Shown here piece by piece: positions 43,748 to 53,054 of a DNA stretch of 64,000 bases (position 1 is the stretch's first letter; each line of letters begins with the position of its first letter). Source of the DNA: DATAPE01 sp034667545. Lineage in GTDB: Bacteria > Actinomycetota > CADDZG01 > WHSQ01. Made by a program: the position numbers and the translations under genes. The notes under the pieces are model-generated. The model saw only the letters and a program-made list of their open reading frames with translations, had not been told where the DNA came from and did not search any database. The DNA is taken from positions 1 through 64,000 of the forward strand of contig JAXDJR010000015.1 in NCBI GenBank assembly GCA_034667545.1, read 5' to 3'.

Positions 43748-44709
43748 CGGATGTCCTCCTCGACCGGAAGTTCCCTGCCGCCCTCGAGAAAGACATCTTC
43801 GAGTGTTGGCGTAACCAGTCGGACATCCTCCAATGCGTCCATGTCGACTGCCGACATGAACTTCTCGAGGCGCCGGATCGCCTCATCGCGCGGCACCCAC
43901 GCACTGATATGCCGCCCGCGTACGATGGCTCCTTCAGCAAGATCCTCTGCGACGGCTCGGGGATCGACGGGGCCGTCTTTGGCGGTCACGACCTCGATAC
44001 GCGTGCGGTGTGCAAGACGCGCCTTCAGCTCTCCGGGCGCTCCTGCGGCAACGATGTTGCCTCGATCCATGATGGCGACGCGGTCGAGAACCTGTTCGGC
44101 TTCGGTTACATCGTGGGTCACGAGGATCATCGCAACTCCGTTTCGGGCGCGCTGCCAGAGCATCTGCCATATCCGTTTGCGAAGGCTTGGATCGATATCG
44201 GCGGTCGGTTCGTCGAGGATGATCACCGGCAGGCTTCCGACCAGGGTCATGGCGATCTGCACCAGTCGGCGCTGACCGCCCGAGAGCTTGCGCAGCTGGC
44301 GGTCGGCGACGCTTGCCAGCTCGAGCTGTGCGATCAATTCCTCGGCTTCGGAGTGGGCTGGTCTCTTGGAAACGCCCCGAAGCATCCCAGTCCAGGCCAC
44401 TGCCTCACTCACGCGCAGATCACCCAGAGAAGGGAGCCCCTGGGGAAGGTACGCGACGGTGCTACCGACGCTCGCTCCCCTGGCCGTCTGCACCGGGTGT
44501 CCGAACAATCGAACCTCACCCGAGGTTGGTGCCATCAGACCGACGATTTGCTTTACGAGGGTGGTCTTGCCCGCACCGTTCCGGCCCAGCAAACCGAACG
44601 CCTCGCCCGGGTGCACCACAAAAGAAATGTCGTCGTTGGCGACAACATGTGGCGACCGATAGACCTTGCGGACGTGCGAGACCTCGAGAGCGGGGGCCGT
44701 TGCGGACAC
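43744..44709 (-). CDS. ABC transporter ATP-binding protein
   Basis: 321 residues: Walker A GRNGAGKTT near 44-52, signature KLSGGQ, Walker B VIILDEPTADID, His switch LVTHD. The C-terminal extension (about 90 residues, ending PTLEDVFLEGG) is the DrrA/CcmA-like type found in ABC-2 exporters. It starts 2 nt after the era stop, so it appears to be co-transcribed with the housekeeping run. Its partner is the next gene. Confidence 0.9.
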   Translation of the reverse strand: MSATAPALEVSHVRKVYRSPHVVANDDISFVVHPGEAFGLLGRNGAGKTTLVKQIVGLMAPTSGEVRLFGHPVQTARGASVGSTVAYLPQGLPSLGDLRVSEAVAWTGMLRGVSKRPAHSEAEELIAQLELASVADRQLRKLSGGQRRLVQIAMTLVGSLPVIILDEPTADIDPSLRKRIWQMLWQRARNGVAMILVTHDVTEAEQVLDRVAIMDRGNIVAAGAPGELKARLAHRTRIEVVTAKDGPVDPRAVAEDLAEGAIVRGRHISAWVPRDEAIRRLEKFMSAVDMDALEDVRLVTPTLEDVFLEGGRELPVEEDIR

Positions 44710-44711
44710 CT

Positions 44712-45614
44712 CTACGAGAACCCGAGCCGGTGCAGGGACTGCGGCCGTCGTTGCCAGTCCTTCTCCACCTTCACGCGGAGATCGAGGAAGACGTGACGGC
44801 CGAACAGGGTTTCGATCTCCTCGCGCGCTTCGGTTCCCACCGCTTTCAGCGTGGCGCCTGCTTTACCGATGACGATCCCTTTCTGTGAGTCGCGCTCGAC
44901 ATAGATATTGGCCCTGATCTCCAGCAATCCGTCGTCTCGCTCCTCGTAATCCGCAGTCACCACCGCGATCGAGTGAGGAAGTTCGTCCTGCGTCCGTCGC
45001 AATAGTTTCTCGCGCACGAGCTCTGCCACGAACACAGGAGGTGGCTGGTCGCTCCGGGTGCCGGGGGGGTAATAGATGGGGCCGTGGGGAAGCTTCTCGA
45101 GGATCAACCGCTTCAGTGTGTCCACGCCGTCGCCGGTCTTCGCCGACACGGGAACAAACTCCTCGAAATCCCCCAGCTGAGAGGCCGCTATCAGAGCCGC
45201 CGCGATGCCGTCACGGCCGAGAAGGTCGATCTTGTTGACCACGCAGAAGATGGGGCGGCGAGCTTCGCTCAGGTCGGCGGTAACTCTCTCGTCACCGCGC
45301 CCGACGCCGGACCTGCCGTCTACGACGAATACCGCAACGTCCACGTCAGACCACGCCTCGCGCACCACCTCATTGAGCCGCTCCCCCAGCGCGGTGCGCG
45401 GCTTGTGATAGCCGGGAGTATCGACGAGGACGGCCTGAGCCCCCGGAGCGTCGAGGATCCCCCTGATGGCCGAGCGCGTCGTCTGCGGCTTGTCGGAAGT
45501 GATCGCTACCTTGTCGCCGACGAGGACGTTGACCAGCGTGGACTTGCCCACGTTCGGCCGTCCCACGACGCTTACGAATCCAGAACGGAAACCGTCCTCT
45601 GGCGAACTATCCAA
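44712..45614 (-). CDS. era: GTPase Era
   Basis: About 300 residues from TTG 45614. GTPase motifs G1 GRPNVGKST (18-26), G3 DTPGYHK, G4 NKIDLL and G5 SAKTG are followed by a KH domain with KGIVIGKAGATLKAVGTEAR. Era binds the 3' end of 16S rRNA in 30S maturation. The frame is open to 45680, but that part is the shadow of the upstream gene; TTG 45614 overlaps its stop by 8 nt and yields the usual length. The neighbours ybeY and phoH fit the same process. Confidence 0.96.
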   Translation of the reverse strand: MDSSPEDGFRSGFVSVVGRPNVGKSTLVNVLVGDKVAITSDKPQTTRSAIRGILDAPGAQAVLVDTPGYHKPRTALGERLNEVVREAWSDVDVAVFVVDGRSGVGRGDERVTADLSEARRPIFCVVNKIDLLGRDGIAAALIAASQLGDFEEFVPVSAKTGDGVDTLKRLILEKLPHGPIYYPPGTRSDQPPPVFVAELVREKLLRRTQDELPHSIAVVTADYEERDDGLLEIRANIYVERDSQKGIVIGKAGATLKAVGTEAREEIETLFGRHVFLDLRVKVEKDWQRRPQSLHRLGFS

Positions 45615-46887
45615 CTGGCTGCGGTTCGGACTCCGGTGGAAGCTTGGTGATGACCACCTTCTGTATCCGGCGACCAGCAACGCGTTCGGTTCGGAACTCG
45701 AGAGAATCGAACCTAACGGTTTCCCCGGGAACGGGCACTCTCCCGATCAGCCCGAAGACCAAGCCGCCGACGGTGTCCCATTCGTCATCGGGAAGCTGAG
45801 CCTTCAAGAGATCGTTGACGTCATCGATCGATAACCGGCCGTCGACACGCATGCTCATGTCGTCGATGGGCTCTACGAGCGGTTCTTCTTTGTCGTACTC
45901 GTCCACGATCTCTCCGACGATCTCTTCGATCACGTCTTCGATCGTGCAGAGACCCGCGATGCCCCCGTACTCGTCCACCACTATGACCATATGCACTCGG
46001 TCGCTTTGCATCTCACGAAGAAGGTCCGCTACCTTCTTCTGCTCGGGCACGAAGGTGGCGGGCCGTTCGAGGGCGGCCACATTGGCGGGTCTGTCGGTCT
46101 CACGGTGGATGTTCTTGAGCAGATCTTTCGCGTAGAGGATGCCGACGATGTTGTCGCTGTCCCCCTCGTACAGAGGAACCCGCGAATAGCCGGCTTCGAT
46201 GACGCTGTCCAACGCCATGTCGAGCGAGACATTCGAAGGCAGCGTCACCATGTCGGGACGCGGCACCATCACCTCGCGCACGACGGTGTCGCCGAACTCG
46301 AAGATGGAATGGATCAACTCCTTTTCCTCTTCCTCGATGGTTCCTTCCTCTTCCGCCACGTCGACCGTGTGGCGGATCTCTTCCTCAGTCACGAAGGGGC
46401 CGCTCGGAAGCCCGTGTCCAGGAAGAAGCACCATCGCTGCATTGGCGACAAGGATCAGCAGTCTCGAGAGAGGTTGCAGAACCCTGCCGAAAAGCAGCAC
46501 GGGGCGGGCCATGAACAGAGCAGCCCGATCCGTTCGCTGCACAGTGAACGTCTTTGGCACTGCCTCTGCGAACACGAAGATGACAAACGTCATCACTCCG
46601 GCGGCCACGGCCTCGCCCGCCTTGTGGAAGTGATGGATCGCTATACCCGTTGCTATCGCGGTGGCGGCAGTGTGCGCTATGAGAGTGAGCAGAAGAACAA
46701 CCGTTAGGAAAGGCGCCGGCTCTTCCGCGATCCGTTGGAGGGCAAGAGCCGATCTGGTCTTGCGGTCCTGCGCGAGATGGTGGGCGTGGACCCTGCTCAC
46801 ACGCGAGATGGCGGTCTCGGAAAGCGCCGTAAAACCCGCGAACACCAGCAAGAAGAAGATAACGACGACACCCAGTAGGTCGCCCAT
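45607..46887 (-). CDS. HlyC/CorC (CNNM) family transporter
   Basis: 426 residues: CNNM transmembrane domain with four helices (about 1-150), paired CBS domains with EVMVPRPDMVTLPSN and YSRVPLYEGDSDNIVGILYAKDLL, FVPEQKKVADLLREMQ and MVIVVDEYGGIAGLCTIEDVIEEIVGEI, and a C-terminal CorC_HlyC domain. Family members export or regulate Mg/Co. It sits between ybeY and era, the usual place for this gene. The start shares 1 nt with the ybeY stop. Confidence 0.94.
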   Translation of the reverse strand: MGDLLGVVVIFFLLVFAGFTALSETAISRVSRVHAHHLAQDRKTRSALALQRIAEEPAPFLTVVLLLTLIAHTAATAIATGIAIHHFHKAGEAVAAGVMTFVIFVFAEAVPKTFTVQRTDRAALFMARPVLLFGRVLQPLSRLLILVANAAMVLLPGHGLPSGPFVTEEEIRHTVDVAEEEGTIEEEEKELIHSIFEFGDTVVREVMVPRPDMVTLPSNVSLDMALDSVIEAGYSRVPLYEGDSDNIVGILYAKDLLKNIHRETDRPANVAALERPATFVPEQKKVADLLREMQSDRVHMVIVVDEYGGIAGLCTIEDVIEEIVGEIVDEYDKEEPLVEPIDDMSMRVDGRLSIDDVNDLLKAQLPDDEWDTVGGLVFGLIGRVPVPGETVRFDSLEFRTERVAGRRIQKVVITKLPPESEPQPVG

Positions 46888-47321
46888 CAGGCGCGTTGGG
46901 ATTCGAAGGAAGATAGGACCTCGGCGACGCGCTGCTCCATCCGGCTACCGTCTTCGACGCCCTGATGGTCGTAGCCGAGTAGATGGAGGATGCCGTGAAC
47001 GCACAGCGTGTCCAACTCCCGGTCCAGGGAATGACCCAGCTTCCTGGCGTTGTTGCGCGCCACTTGAGGACACATGACGACATCGCCGAGCACCATCGTG
47101 TCTTCGTCTTCTTCCATCATCGGGAAGGCGAGGACGTCAGTGGGATAGTCGTCACCCGCGAACCTAGCGTTGAGCCGCCGCATGTGGCTGGGGGTCACCA
47201 GGAGAACGGAAAGCTCGGCTGAATCGTCGATCTCCTCCGAAGCCAGCGCGTGACGAGCGAGGACCGAAAGCCGGACCTCGTCGACAGCCAGATCCTGCTC
47301 GTTCGCCACGAAGACGTTCAT
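46887..47321 (-). CDS. ybeY: Endoribonuclease YbeY
   Basis: 144 residues. The zinc-binding HGILHLLGYDHQ (three His) is the hallmark of this RNA maturation nuclease, preceded by NARFAGDDYPTDVLAFPM. It processes 16S rRNA and controls 70S quality. It overlaps phoH by 4 nt and corC by 1 nt. Confidence 0.96.
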   Translation of the reverse strand: MNVFVANEQDLAVDEVRLSVLARHALASEEIDDSAELSVLLVTPSHMRRLNARFAGDDYPTDVLAFPMMEEDEDTMVLGDVVMCPQVARNNARKLGHSLDRELDTLCVHGILHLLGYDHQGVEDGSRMEQRVAEVLSSFESQRA

Positions 47322-48283
47322 CGAGCTTCGGAGTAGAGCCGGTAAGCCTCGACGATGTCTTGAACGATCTTATGTCGCACGACGTCGCGTGCATCCAGAT
47401 GCATAAAGGACACACCTGGGATGTCGTTGAGTATCTGCTCGACCACGACTAATCCTGAACGCGCCCCCTGGGGCAGATCGACCTGCGTCACGTCACCTGT
47501 GACCACGGCGCGCGACCCGAAGCCGAGCCGCGTCAGGAACATCTTCATCTGCTCGGGCGTGGTGTTCTGAGCCTCGTCAAGGATGATGAAGGCATCGTTG
47601 AGCGTGCGGCCCCTCATGAATGCGAGCGGAGCTATCTCGACGGTCCCCTGTTCCACGTAGCGGTGGAAGGTATCGGGGTCGAGCATCTCGTAGAGCGCGT
47701 CGTACAGAGGTTTGAGATAGGGATCGATCTTCGCGGCCAGGTCGCCGGGCAGGAACCCGAGCCGTTCGCCGGCCTCGACAGCGGGGCGCGTGAGCACGAT
47801 GCGAGATACCAACTTGGCGCGCAAAGCTTGGATGGCCATGGCGACGGCCAGGTAAGTCTTGCCGCTTCCCGCCGGCCCGATACCGAAAACGATCGTGTTG
47901 TTGCGGATGCAGTCGACATACCTCTTCTGCCCACTTGTCTTGGGGCGGATCGGCTTTCCGGCCTGCGTGACTATTACGGTGTCTCCCAGGATCTGTGATG
48001 GGGTGCCCTCGGTTCCGTTCTTGATGATGTCGATCGAGCGGTGCACCGATTCGCTGGTGAGGACGTGGCCTTGTTCGAGAAGGCTCAGAAGTTCCTCGAA
48101 GAGCTTCGAGACGCGTTGGGTTTCGACCGCATTGCCAGATAGGGCGATCTCGTTGCCCCGAACCAGGATCTTGGTGTCGAATGCCGCTTCGATGAGCTTT
48201 AGAAGCTCGTCCCTGGCACCCACCAGGGCAACCATGTCCTGATTGCCGGGGACGAGGATCTTCACCTGAGTATTGGTAAGCAT
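47318..48283 (-). CDS. phoH: PhoH family protein
   Basis: 321 residues: an N-terminal RNA-binding KH-like part and an ATPase with Walker A GIGPAGSGKTYLA (134-146), Walker B ILDEAQNTTPEQM and the GDVTQVDLP motif of the PhoH family. It is an ATPase with a suspected RNA role alongside YbeY. ATG at 48281-48283; 81 nt of non-coding DNA to the HIT gene. Confidence 0.95.
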   Translation of the reverse strand: MLTNTQVKILVPGNQDMVALVGARDELLKLIEAAFDTKILVRGNEIALSGNAVETQRVSKLFEELLSLLEQGHVLTSESVHRSIDIIKNGTEGTPSQILGDTVIVTQAGKPIRPKTSGQKRYVDCIRNNTIVFGIGPAGSGKTYLAVAMAIQALRAKLVSRIVLTRPAVEAGERLGFLPGDLAAKIDPYLKPLYDALYEMLDPDTFHRYVEQGTVEIAPLAFMRGRTLNDAFIILDEAQNTTPEQMKMFLTRLGFGSRAVVTGDVTQVDLPQGARSGLVVVEQILNDIPGVSFMHLDARDVVRHKIVQDIVEAYRLYSEAR

Positions 48284-48364
48284 GTATGCCTTCAGAAGTT
48301 TAAGGCTTCGAGGGTCGCTTGGGGCCTGATTGGGGCGACCAGGCGCTCGACGGAGCCGGGATTG

Positions 48365-48709
48365 CTAGCCCGGGGGCCAGGCCATGCTCCGGCCCCCCAG
48401 CAGGTGGAAGTGAAGGTGATCGACGGTCTGGCCGCCATCCGGACCGATGTTCGTGACTATGCGGTAGCCGCTCTCCAAACCCTCGTCGCTGGCGATCGAA
48501 ACCATGAGCTCCAACATCTCGGCCAGGATCGCCGTGTCACCGGCCCCCAGTTCTCTCACCGACGCGATGTGGTGCTTGGGGATCACCAAGATGTGTGTCG
48601 GCGCCACCGGGGCGATGTCTCTGAACGCCAGGACGCGTGGCGATTCCGCCACTATGTCCGCATCGATCTCCCGCGCGGCGATCTTGCAGAAGAGGCAATC
48701 GTTAGTCAC
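48365..48709 (-). CDS. HIT family hydrolase
   Basis: 114 residues. DCLFCKI at the start and the histidine triad HLHFHLLGGR near 98-107 (His-x-His-x-His) identify a HINT-type nucleoside phosphoramidase/hydrolase. GTG at 48707-48709 begins 1 nt after the mtaB stop. The place between mtaB and phoH is common in Actinobacteria. Confidence 0.94.
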   Translation of the reverse strand: MTNDCLFCKIAAREIDADIVAESPRVLAFRDIAPVAPTHILVIPKHHIASVRELGAGDTAILAEMLELMVSIASDEGLESGYRIVTNIGPDGGQTVDHLHFHLLGGRSMAWPPG

Positions 48710-48710
48710 G

Positions 48711-50006
48711 CTAAGTCCTCACCTCGAGCAGCTCGGCTCCTCTTATCCCGTCGGCGCGGATCTCATGGCCTCTTACCATCGCCAGCCTGCCGAGGAGACC
48801 GCATCCTTCGAACCACAGCCGCACGTAGTCATCGGTCTGCCCCGAGCACACGCTCACCCCTTCCACCTCACGTTCGTCTTCCACCAATACTTCTAAAGGT
48901 CTGCCCAAGTGGTCTTCCAGAAAGCGCCGCCTGATCGTGTTGCCGAGGTCGATGAGGCGCTTCGAACGCTGCTTCTTTATATCGGGCCCGACCGTGTCGG
49001 GCATGGCCGCAGCCTCGGTATCGGGACGAGGTGAGTACCTGAATACGTGCAGCTTCGAGAAGCGGAGGCGTGCAACGACATCCATGGTTGCCGAGAAGGC
49101 CTCCTCCGTCTCGGTCGGAAAGCCGACGATGACGTCCGTTGCCAGCGCCAGGCCGGGGATAACCGCGCAGGCTCTTTCGATCGCGCTCACATAGTCATCT
49201 ATCCGGTAGGGGCGGTTCATGTCCGCCAGGACGGCGTCATCGCCCGACTGCATCGGGACATGCAGATAACGGCACATACGTGGCTCCTGAGCCATGAACG
49301 AGACGACTTCGTCCGTCAGATGGCGCGAAAGGATGGACGACAGCCGGATCCGGAGGACGCCTGGGATGCCCAACAGTCTCTCGAAGAGACGGACCAAGCT
49401 GCGTTCGTCGCCTCCGTGGTCGTAGGTGTACTTGCCGAGATGGACCCCCGTTAGGACGAGCTCGCGTGTGCCCGCAGCGACTCGGCGGCGAGCTTCGGCG
49501 ACGAGATCGTCTTCGTTCATTGAGCGAAGCGGGCCGCGCGTCGTCGGGATGATGCAGAAACTGCACCACTCATCACAACCCGTCTGGGCCTTGAGGTTGG
49601 CGCGCACCTTCGGTGCTACCAGCGCTGTGGGAGCCACGCGTCCGATCTGCAGCAAGGGGCGGATCTCCGCGTGGCCCGCCAGAACGTCCCCGATGCGCTC
49701 CTTGTCGTAGTTATCGACGATGACGTCGACGCCATCTATCGCCTCAACCTCGTCGCGGTCCGAGACTGCGTAGCAACCGGCCACCACGACCCTGGCTCCG
49801 GGATGGGTCTTGATCGCCCTGCGGATCGCCATCCGAGAGGCTTTGGTCGCCTCGCGCGTAACCGTGCACGTGTTGATGACTACGAGCTGAGGCTCTTCGC
49901 CCTCGGCAGGGGCGCCGACGCCCCGAGCCGCCAGTTGCTCCGCCATGGCGTCGGACTCCGCCTGGTTCAACCTGCAGCCAAGGGTGGTGAAGAGAGCAGA
50001 GGACAT
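48711..50006 (-). CDS. mtaB: tRNA (N6-L-threonylcarbamoyladenosine-C2)-methylthiotransferase MtaB
   Basis: 431 residues from ATG 50006 (MSSALFTTLGCRLNQAESD). The UPF0004 domain (Cys 11, Cys in INTCTVT and in VAGCY), radical-SAM cluster TGCDEWCSFCIIP and a TRAM-like end are visible. The TTLGCRLNQ-ES start and the 'CTVT' form favour MtaB over MiaB, as does the rsmE neighbour. It adds the methylthio group to t6A37 of tRNAs. An in-frame extension to GTG 50042 overlaps rsmE and is not preferred. Confidence 0.93.
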   Translation of the reverse strand: MSSALFTTLGCRLNQAESDAMAEQLAARGVGAPAEGEEPQLVVINTCTVTREATKASRMAIRRAIKTHPGARVVVAGCYAVSDRDEVEAIDGVDVIVDNYDKERIGDVLAGHAEIRPLLQIGRVAPTALVAPKVRANLKAQTGCDEWCSFCIIPTTRGPLRSMNEDDLVAEARRRVAAGTRELVLTGVHLGKYTYDHGGDERSLVRLFERLLGIPGVLRIRLSSILSRHLTDEVVSFMAQEPRMCRYLHVPMQSGDDAVLADMNRPYRIDDYVSAIERACAVIPGLALATDVIVGFPTETEEAFSATMDVVARLRFSKLHVFRYSPRPDTEAAAMPDTVGPDIKKQRSKRLIDLGNTIRRRFLEDHLGRPLEVLVEDEREVEGVSVCSGQTDDYVRLWFEGCGLLGRLAMVRGHEIRADGIRGAELLEVRT

Positions 50007-50017
50007 GCGCGGGGACG

Positions 50018-50755
50018 CTATCCGATGAGGCGGTAGTGCCACAGCAACGCCGCCGTGGCCGCCACGGACGCCATCTCGGTGCGAAAGATGCGGGGGCCGA
50101 GCGATACGAGAGCAGCACCCGCGGCCGCAAGAGCTTCGGCCTCCTCGGCCGCGAATCCGCCCTCAGGGCCGACGACCACCGCTATCCGCTCGGCCGTCGC
50201 CGGCAGAGCGTCTCGCAGCCCGGTGGAAGCATCCTCCCACAGGGTCACAACGAAAGGCTCCTTTCCGATGCGATCCAGCATCTCCGGCCAGGTCATCGAG
50301 GGCCCCGTGCGCATGACGAACGGGTTGCGAGATTGCTTCGCTGCAGCTCGCGCCCTTCCGTGCCAGCGCGCGGCGAGTTGTGCAACCTTGGCACCCCGCC
50401 AGCGGACCACGGTACGCATCGATTCGAACACGCGCAGTTCCGCGATCCCCAGCTCGGCCGATCGCACGACGATGTCGTCGAGCTTCGCACCCTTAGGCGC
50501 GGCTTGGTAGAGAGCGATCTCGGGCCAGGGGCGTGGCTCGGTTCGCTTGTCGATGATCGAGGCTACGAGGCGGCCATCCTTGACGCCGTCCATCGCACAG
50601 CGAGCGACGGTCCCATTACCGTCGAACACGCAGATCGTCTCTGTGGGCGAGACCCGGAGCACGTGAAGGGCGTGGTGGGTCTCCTCGACGCTGAGCAGGA
50701 CGCGATCGGAAAGCCAATCACCTTCGGGTGCCATGAACCAAGCGCTCCCGCTCAC
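50018..50755 (-). CDS. rsmE: 16S rRNA (uracil1498-N3)-methyltransferase
   Basis: 245 residues of the SPOUT superfamily. The N-terminal PUA-like part ends at VRRSAE; the knot includes VVGPEGGFAAEEAEAL and VSLGPRIFRTEMASVAATAAL, its SAM-binding signature. It methylates U1498 of 16S rRNA. GTG at 50753-50755. It follows dnaJ by 62 nt. The kinship is clear. Confidence 0.94.
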   Translation of the reverse strand: MSGSAWFMAPEGDWLSDRVLLSVEETHHALHVLRVSPTETICVFDGNGTVARCAMDGVKDGRLVASIIDKRTEPRPWPEIALYQAAPKGAKLDDIVVRSAELGIAELRVFESMRTVVRWRGAKVAQLAARWHGRARAAAKQSRNPFVMRTGPSMTWPEMLDRIGKEPFVVTLWEDASTGLRDALPATAERIAVVVGPEGGFAAEEAEALAAAGAALVSLGPRIFRTEMASVAATAALLWHYRLIG

Positions 50756-50817
50756 GGGGCTCTTCGGCTAGCGGGCGTCGATGCCGGCTGGCCGGGCTGC
50801 TGCAATCGCGCTCTCTG

Positions 50818-51894
50818 TCACTGGAACGCGTCTTTGATCTTGTGCAGGAAGCCTTTCTCAGCGACCTCTTCATCGCGAAGGTTCGCGAACCGGCGCAGAA
50901 GCTCTTCCTGTTCGGGATCGAGGCGCCGAGGGGTCTCGACCTTTACGAGGGCGACTAGATCCCCGCGCCCTCGTCCGCGAAGACGCGGCATCCCCATCCC
51001 TCGCAGAGTTATCACCTCGCCGGATTGCGTACCGGCCTGGATCTCCACCAGCTCAGATTCCTCCAGGGTCGGTATAAAGATCTCTCCCCCCAGTGCAGCA
51101 GTCGACATCGGCACGGTCACCTCGCATCCCAGATCGTCGCCCACCCTCCGGAAGATGTCGTGCGGTGCGACGCGGATCAGGACGTAGAGGTCTCCCGACC
51201 GGCCCCCTCGGACACCGGCCTGACCACGCCCCGTCACCCTCAGTTGCGCCCCGTCGTCAACACCTGGAGGGATCGACAGCGTCAGGGTCTCGGTCCCCTC
51301 GATCCGGCCCGCTCCCCCACATACGGGACACGGCGTAGCGATCTCCTCGCCACTCCCCTGGCACCGTCCGCAGGTGGTTGCCGTCATGACGTTGCCGAAC
51401 ACCGTTCGGCGCACCTGTCGAACCTCACCAGTGCCCCCGCACATGCTGCAGCGGCTGGGGAACGTTCCGGGGGCCGCCCCGGTCCCCGCACAATCGGGGC
51501 ATTCCGAGAGCGTCTGGATCTCAACATCTCGCTCGATCCCGAGGGCGGCCTCCTCGAGGGTGATCTCAACCTCAGCAACTACGTCTGCGCCACGGTTGGA
51601 TCCGCGCGCCCCCGACGCGCTGCCGCCGAAGAACGACGAGAAAAGATCGGAGATGTCGCCGAACCCCCCGAAGCCCGGAGCGCCTCGCTCGTCTCCGAAC
51701 ATGTCGTAGCGCTGTCTCTTTTCGGGATCAGATAGGACCTCGTAGGCCCGGGTGATGTCCTTGAAGCGCTCCTCGGCGCCGGGATCGCTGCTCGCGTCGG
51801 GATGATGCTGGCGCGCCAGCCGCCGGTAGACGCGCTTGATTTCCTCAGCCGATGCGCTTCTAGTCACGCCGAGCGTCTCGTAGGGATCGGGCAT
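50818..51894 (-). CDS. dnaJ: Chaperone DnaJ
   Basis: 358 residues: J domain with HPD at 31-33 (MPDPYETLGVTRSAS), a G/F-rich linker including GGFGDISDLFSSFFGG, four CxxCxGxG-type zinc repeats (CPDCAGTG, CSMCGGTG, CGRCQGSG, CPVCGGAG) and the C-terminal peptide-binding domains. It starts 2 nt after the hrcA stop; the frame extends 52 codons further inside hrcA but lacks a ribosome site and is rejected. This is the hrcA-linked DnaJ, without grpE/dnaK, typical of Actinobacteria. Confidence 0.96.
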   Translation of the reverse strand: MPDPYETLGVTRSASAEEIKRVYRRLARQHHPDASSDPGAEERFKDITRAYEVLSDPEKRQRYDMFGDERGAPGFGGFGDISDLFSSFFGGSASGARGSNRGADVVAEVEITLEEAALGIERDVEIQTLSECPDCAGTGAAPGTFPSRCSMCGGTGEVRQVRRTVFGNVMTATTCGRCQGSGEEIATPCPVCGGAGRIEGTETLTLSIPPGVDDGAQLRVTGRGQAGVRGGRSGDLYVLIRVAPHDIFRRVGDDLGCEVTVPMSTAALGGEIFIPTLEESELVEIQAGTQSGEVITLRGMGMPRLRGRGRGDLVALVKVETPRRLDPEQEELLRRFANLRDEEVAEKGFLHKIKDAFQ

Positions 51895-51896
51895 CG

Positions 51897-52940
51897 CTAA
51901 CGCTTTCCAGTCAGCATGCGGCCCAGATTCCCGGCGACCTCCCACACCGCGGCGATGATGCGGCGGTAGTCCATCCTCGTCGGCCCCACCACCCCGAGCG
52001 ACCCGATCGCTCTGTCCTCGGTTCCATAGGGAGCCGTAACAACCGAGCACGCCTGCATCTCTTGAACCTGGTTCTCTGTTCCGATCCGCACCGAGACGTT
52101 TGGTTCCCCAAGGGACTCGGCAAGCATCTCCAGCACCACTCGGCGATGCTCCAGCGCGCCGACGACCTGCTTGACGGTCTCGAGATCGGGGAATTTACCC
52201 CCGTCGACCATCGTCGAAGTTCCCTCCAGAAAGACCCGTTCGGCCTCGCGCTGGGAGGTCTCTTGGGCGAGTCCGGCAGCGACGCGGGCGGCAACCGGGC
52301 GCAGATCGGGAGGCAAGGTAGCGAGTGAATCTGCTATCACTCTCGCCGACCCTTCGAGCTCAACACCGACCACGAGGCGCTTCAGAGCGCCGGCGGCGCG
52401 ATCCAGCTCGGGTTGCGTCAAGGACTCATCGACAAGAACCACGTAGTTCTGCACCCGGCCCATATCGGTCACCACGAGCACCATGGCGCGTCCTGCGATC
52501 AATCCCACCAGCTCGAGGTCTCGCACGATGCTGCGGTCCACCGCAGGCGCGAAGACAACGGCGGCGTGATCGGTGAGGGCCGACAACAGCGAGGCAGTCT
52601 GACGCAAAGCATCTTCGAACTCCCAGCGGGGCTCGACGAAGAAGCGCCGAATCCTGAGTGCGTCCCCCGCAGAGAGGCGGGCCCCCGTGGTGTTGGAATC
52701 CACGAAGTGGCGGTAGCCCACATCTGTAGGGATCCGGCCGGCCGAGGTGTGGGGTTGAAAGATGAAGCCCCCTTCCTCGAGGAGACCCATCTCGTGACGG
52801 GCAGTGGCCGGGGAGATGCCGAGCTTGAAGCGCTCGACGAGGGTCTTGGACCCCACCGGCTCACCGGTCGTGACGTAATGGGACACGAGGGCGTGCAGGA
52901 TCGCGGACTTTCTTTCGTCCAGAGGAGCGTTATCGACCAT
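51897..52940 (-). CDS. hrcA: Heat-inducible transcription repressor HrcA
   Basis: 347 residues from ATG 52940. The winged helix (LDERKSAILHALVSHYVTTGEPVGSKTLVERFKLGISPATARHEMGLLEEGGFI) is followed by the GAF-like HrcA domain ending VVGPTRMDYRRIIAAVWEVAGNLGRML. It represses heat-shock genes by binding CIRCE, present 22 nt ahead of this start. The frame is open to 53000, but that would put the operator inside the coding region. The repressor is thus autoregulated together with dnaJ. Confidence 0.95.
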   Translation of the reverse strand: MVDNAPLDERKSAILHALVSHYVTTGEPVGSKTLVERFKLGISPATARHEMGLLEEGGFIFQPHTSAGRIPTDVGYRHFVDSNTTGARLSAGDALRIRRFFVEPRWEFEDALRQTASLLSALTDHAAVVFAPAVDRSIVRDLELVGLIAGRAMVLVVTDMGRVQNYVVLVDESLTQPELDRAAGALKRLVVGVELEGSARVIADSLATLPPDLRPVAARVAAGLAQETSQREAERVFLEGTSTMVDGGKFPDLETVKQVVGALEHRRVVLEMLAESLGEPNVSVRIGTENQVQEMQACSVVTAPYGTEDRAIGSLGVVGPTRMDYRRIIAAVWEVAGNLGRMLTGKR

Positions 52941-52961
52941 GGGCTGACGATGGTACCCCGG

Positions 52962-52988
52962 CTGGCACTCTCCGACGGGGAGTGCTAA
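52962..52988 (-). promoter_or_regulatory. CIRCE operator of hrcA-dnaJ
   Basis: On the minus strand TTAGCACTC, nine bases, then GAGTGCCAG. The consensus is TTAGCACTC-N9-GAGTGCTAA, so the left arm is perfect and the right arm has two mismatches. It lies 22 nt upstream of hrcA ATG 52940. Confidence 0.93.
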
Positions 52989-53054
52989 CCGGTCCCCCAC
53001 GCATCTGGGCAGGCATCCGGCGGTGCGCCGGGCTCAAAAATCCTCTCGCCGGCG

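Noticed and set aside
43732..44796. 354-residue antisense frame in the ABC ATPase
   Set aside because: Mirror frame of a well-supported gene.
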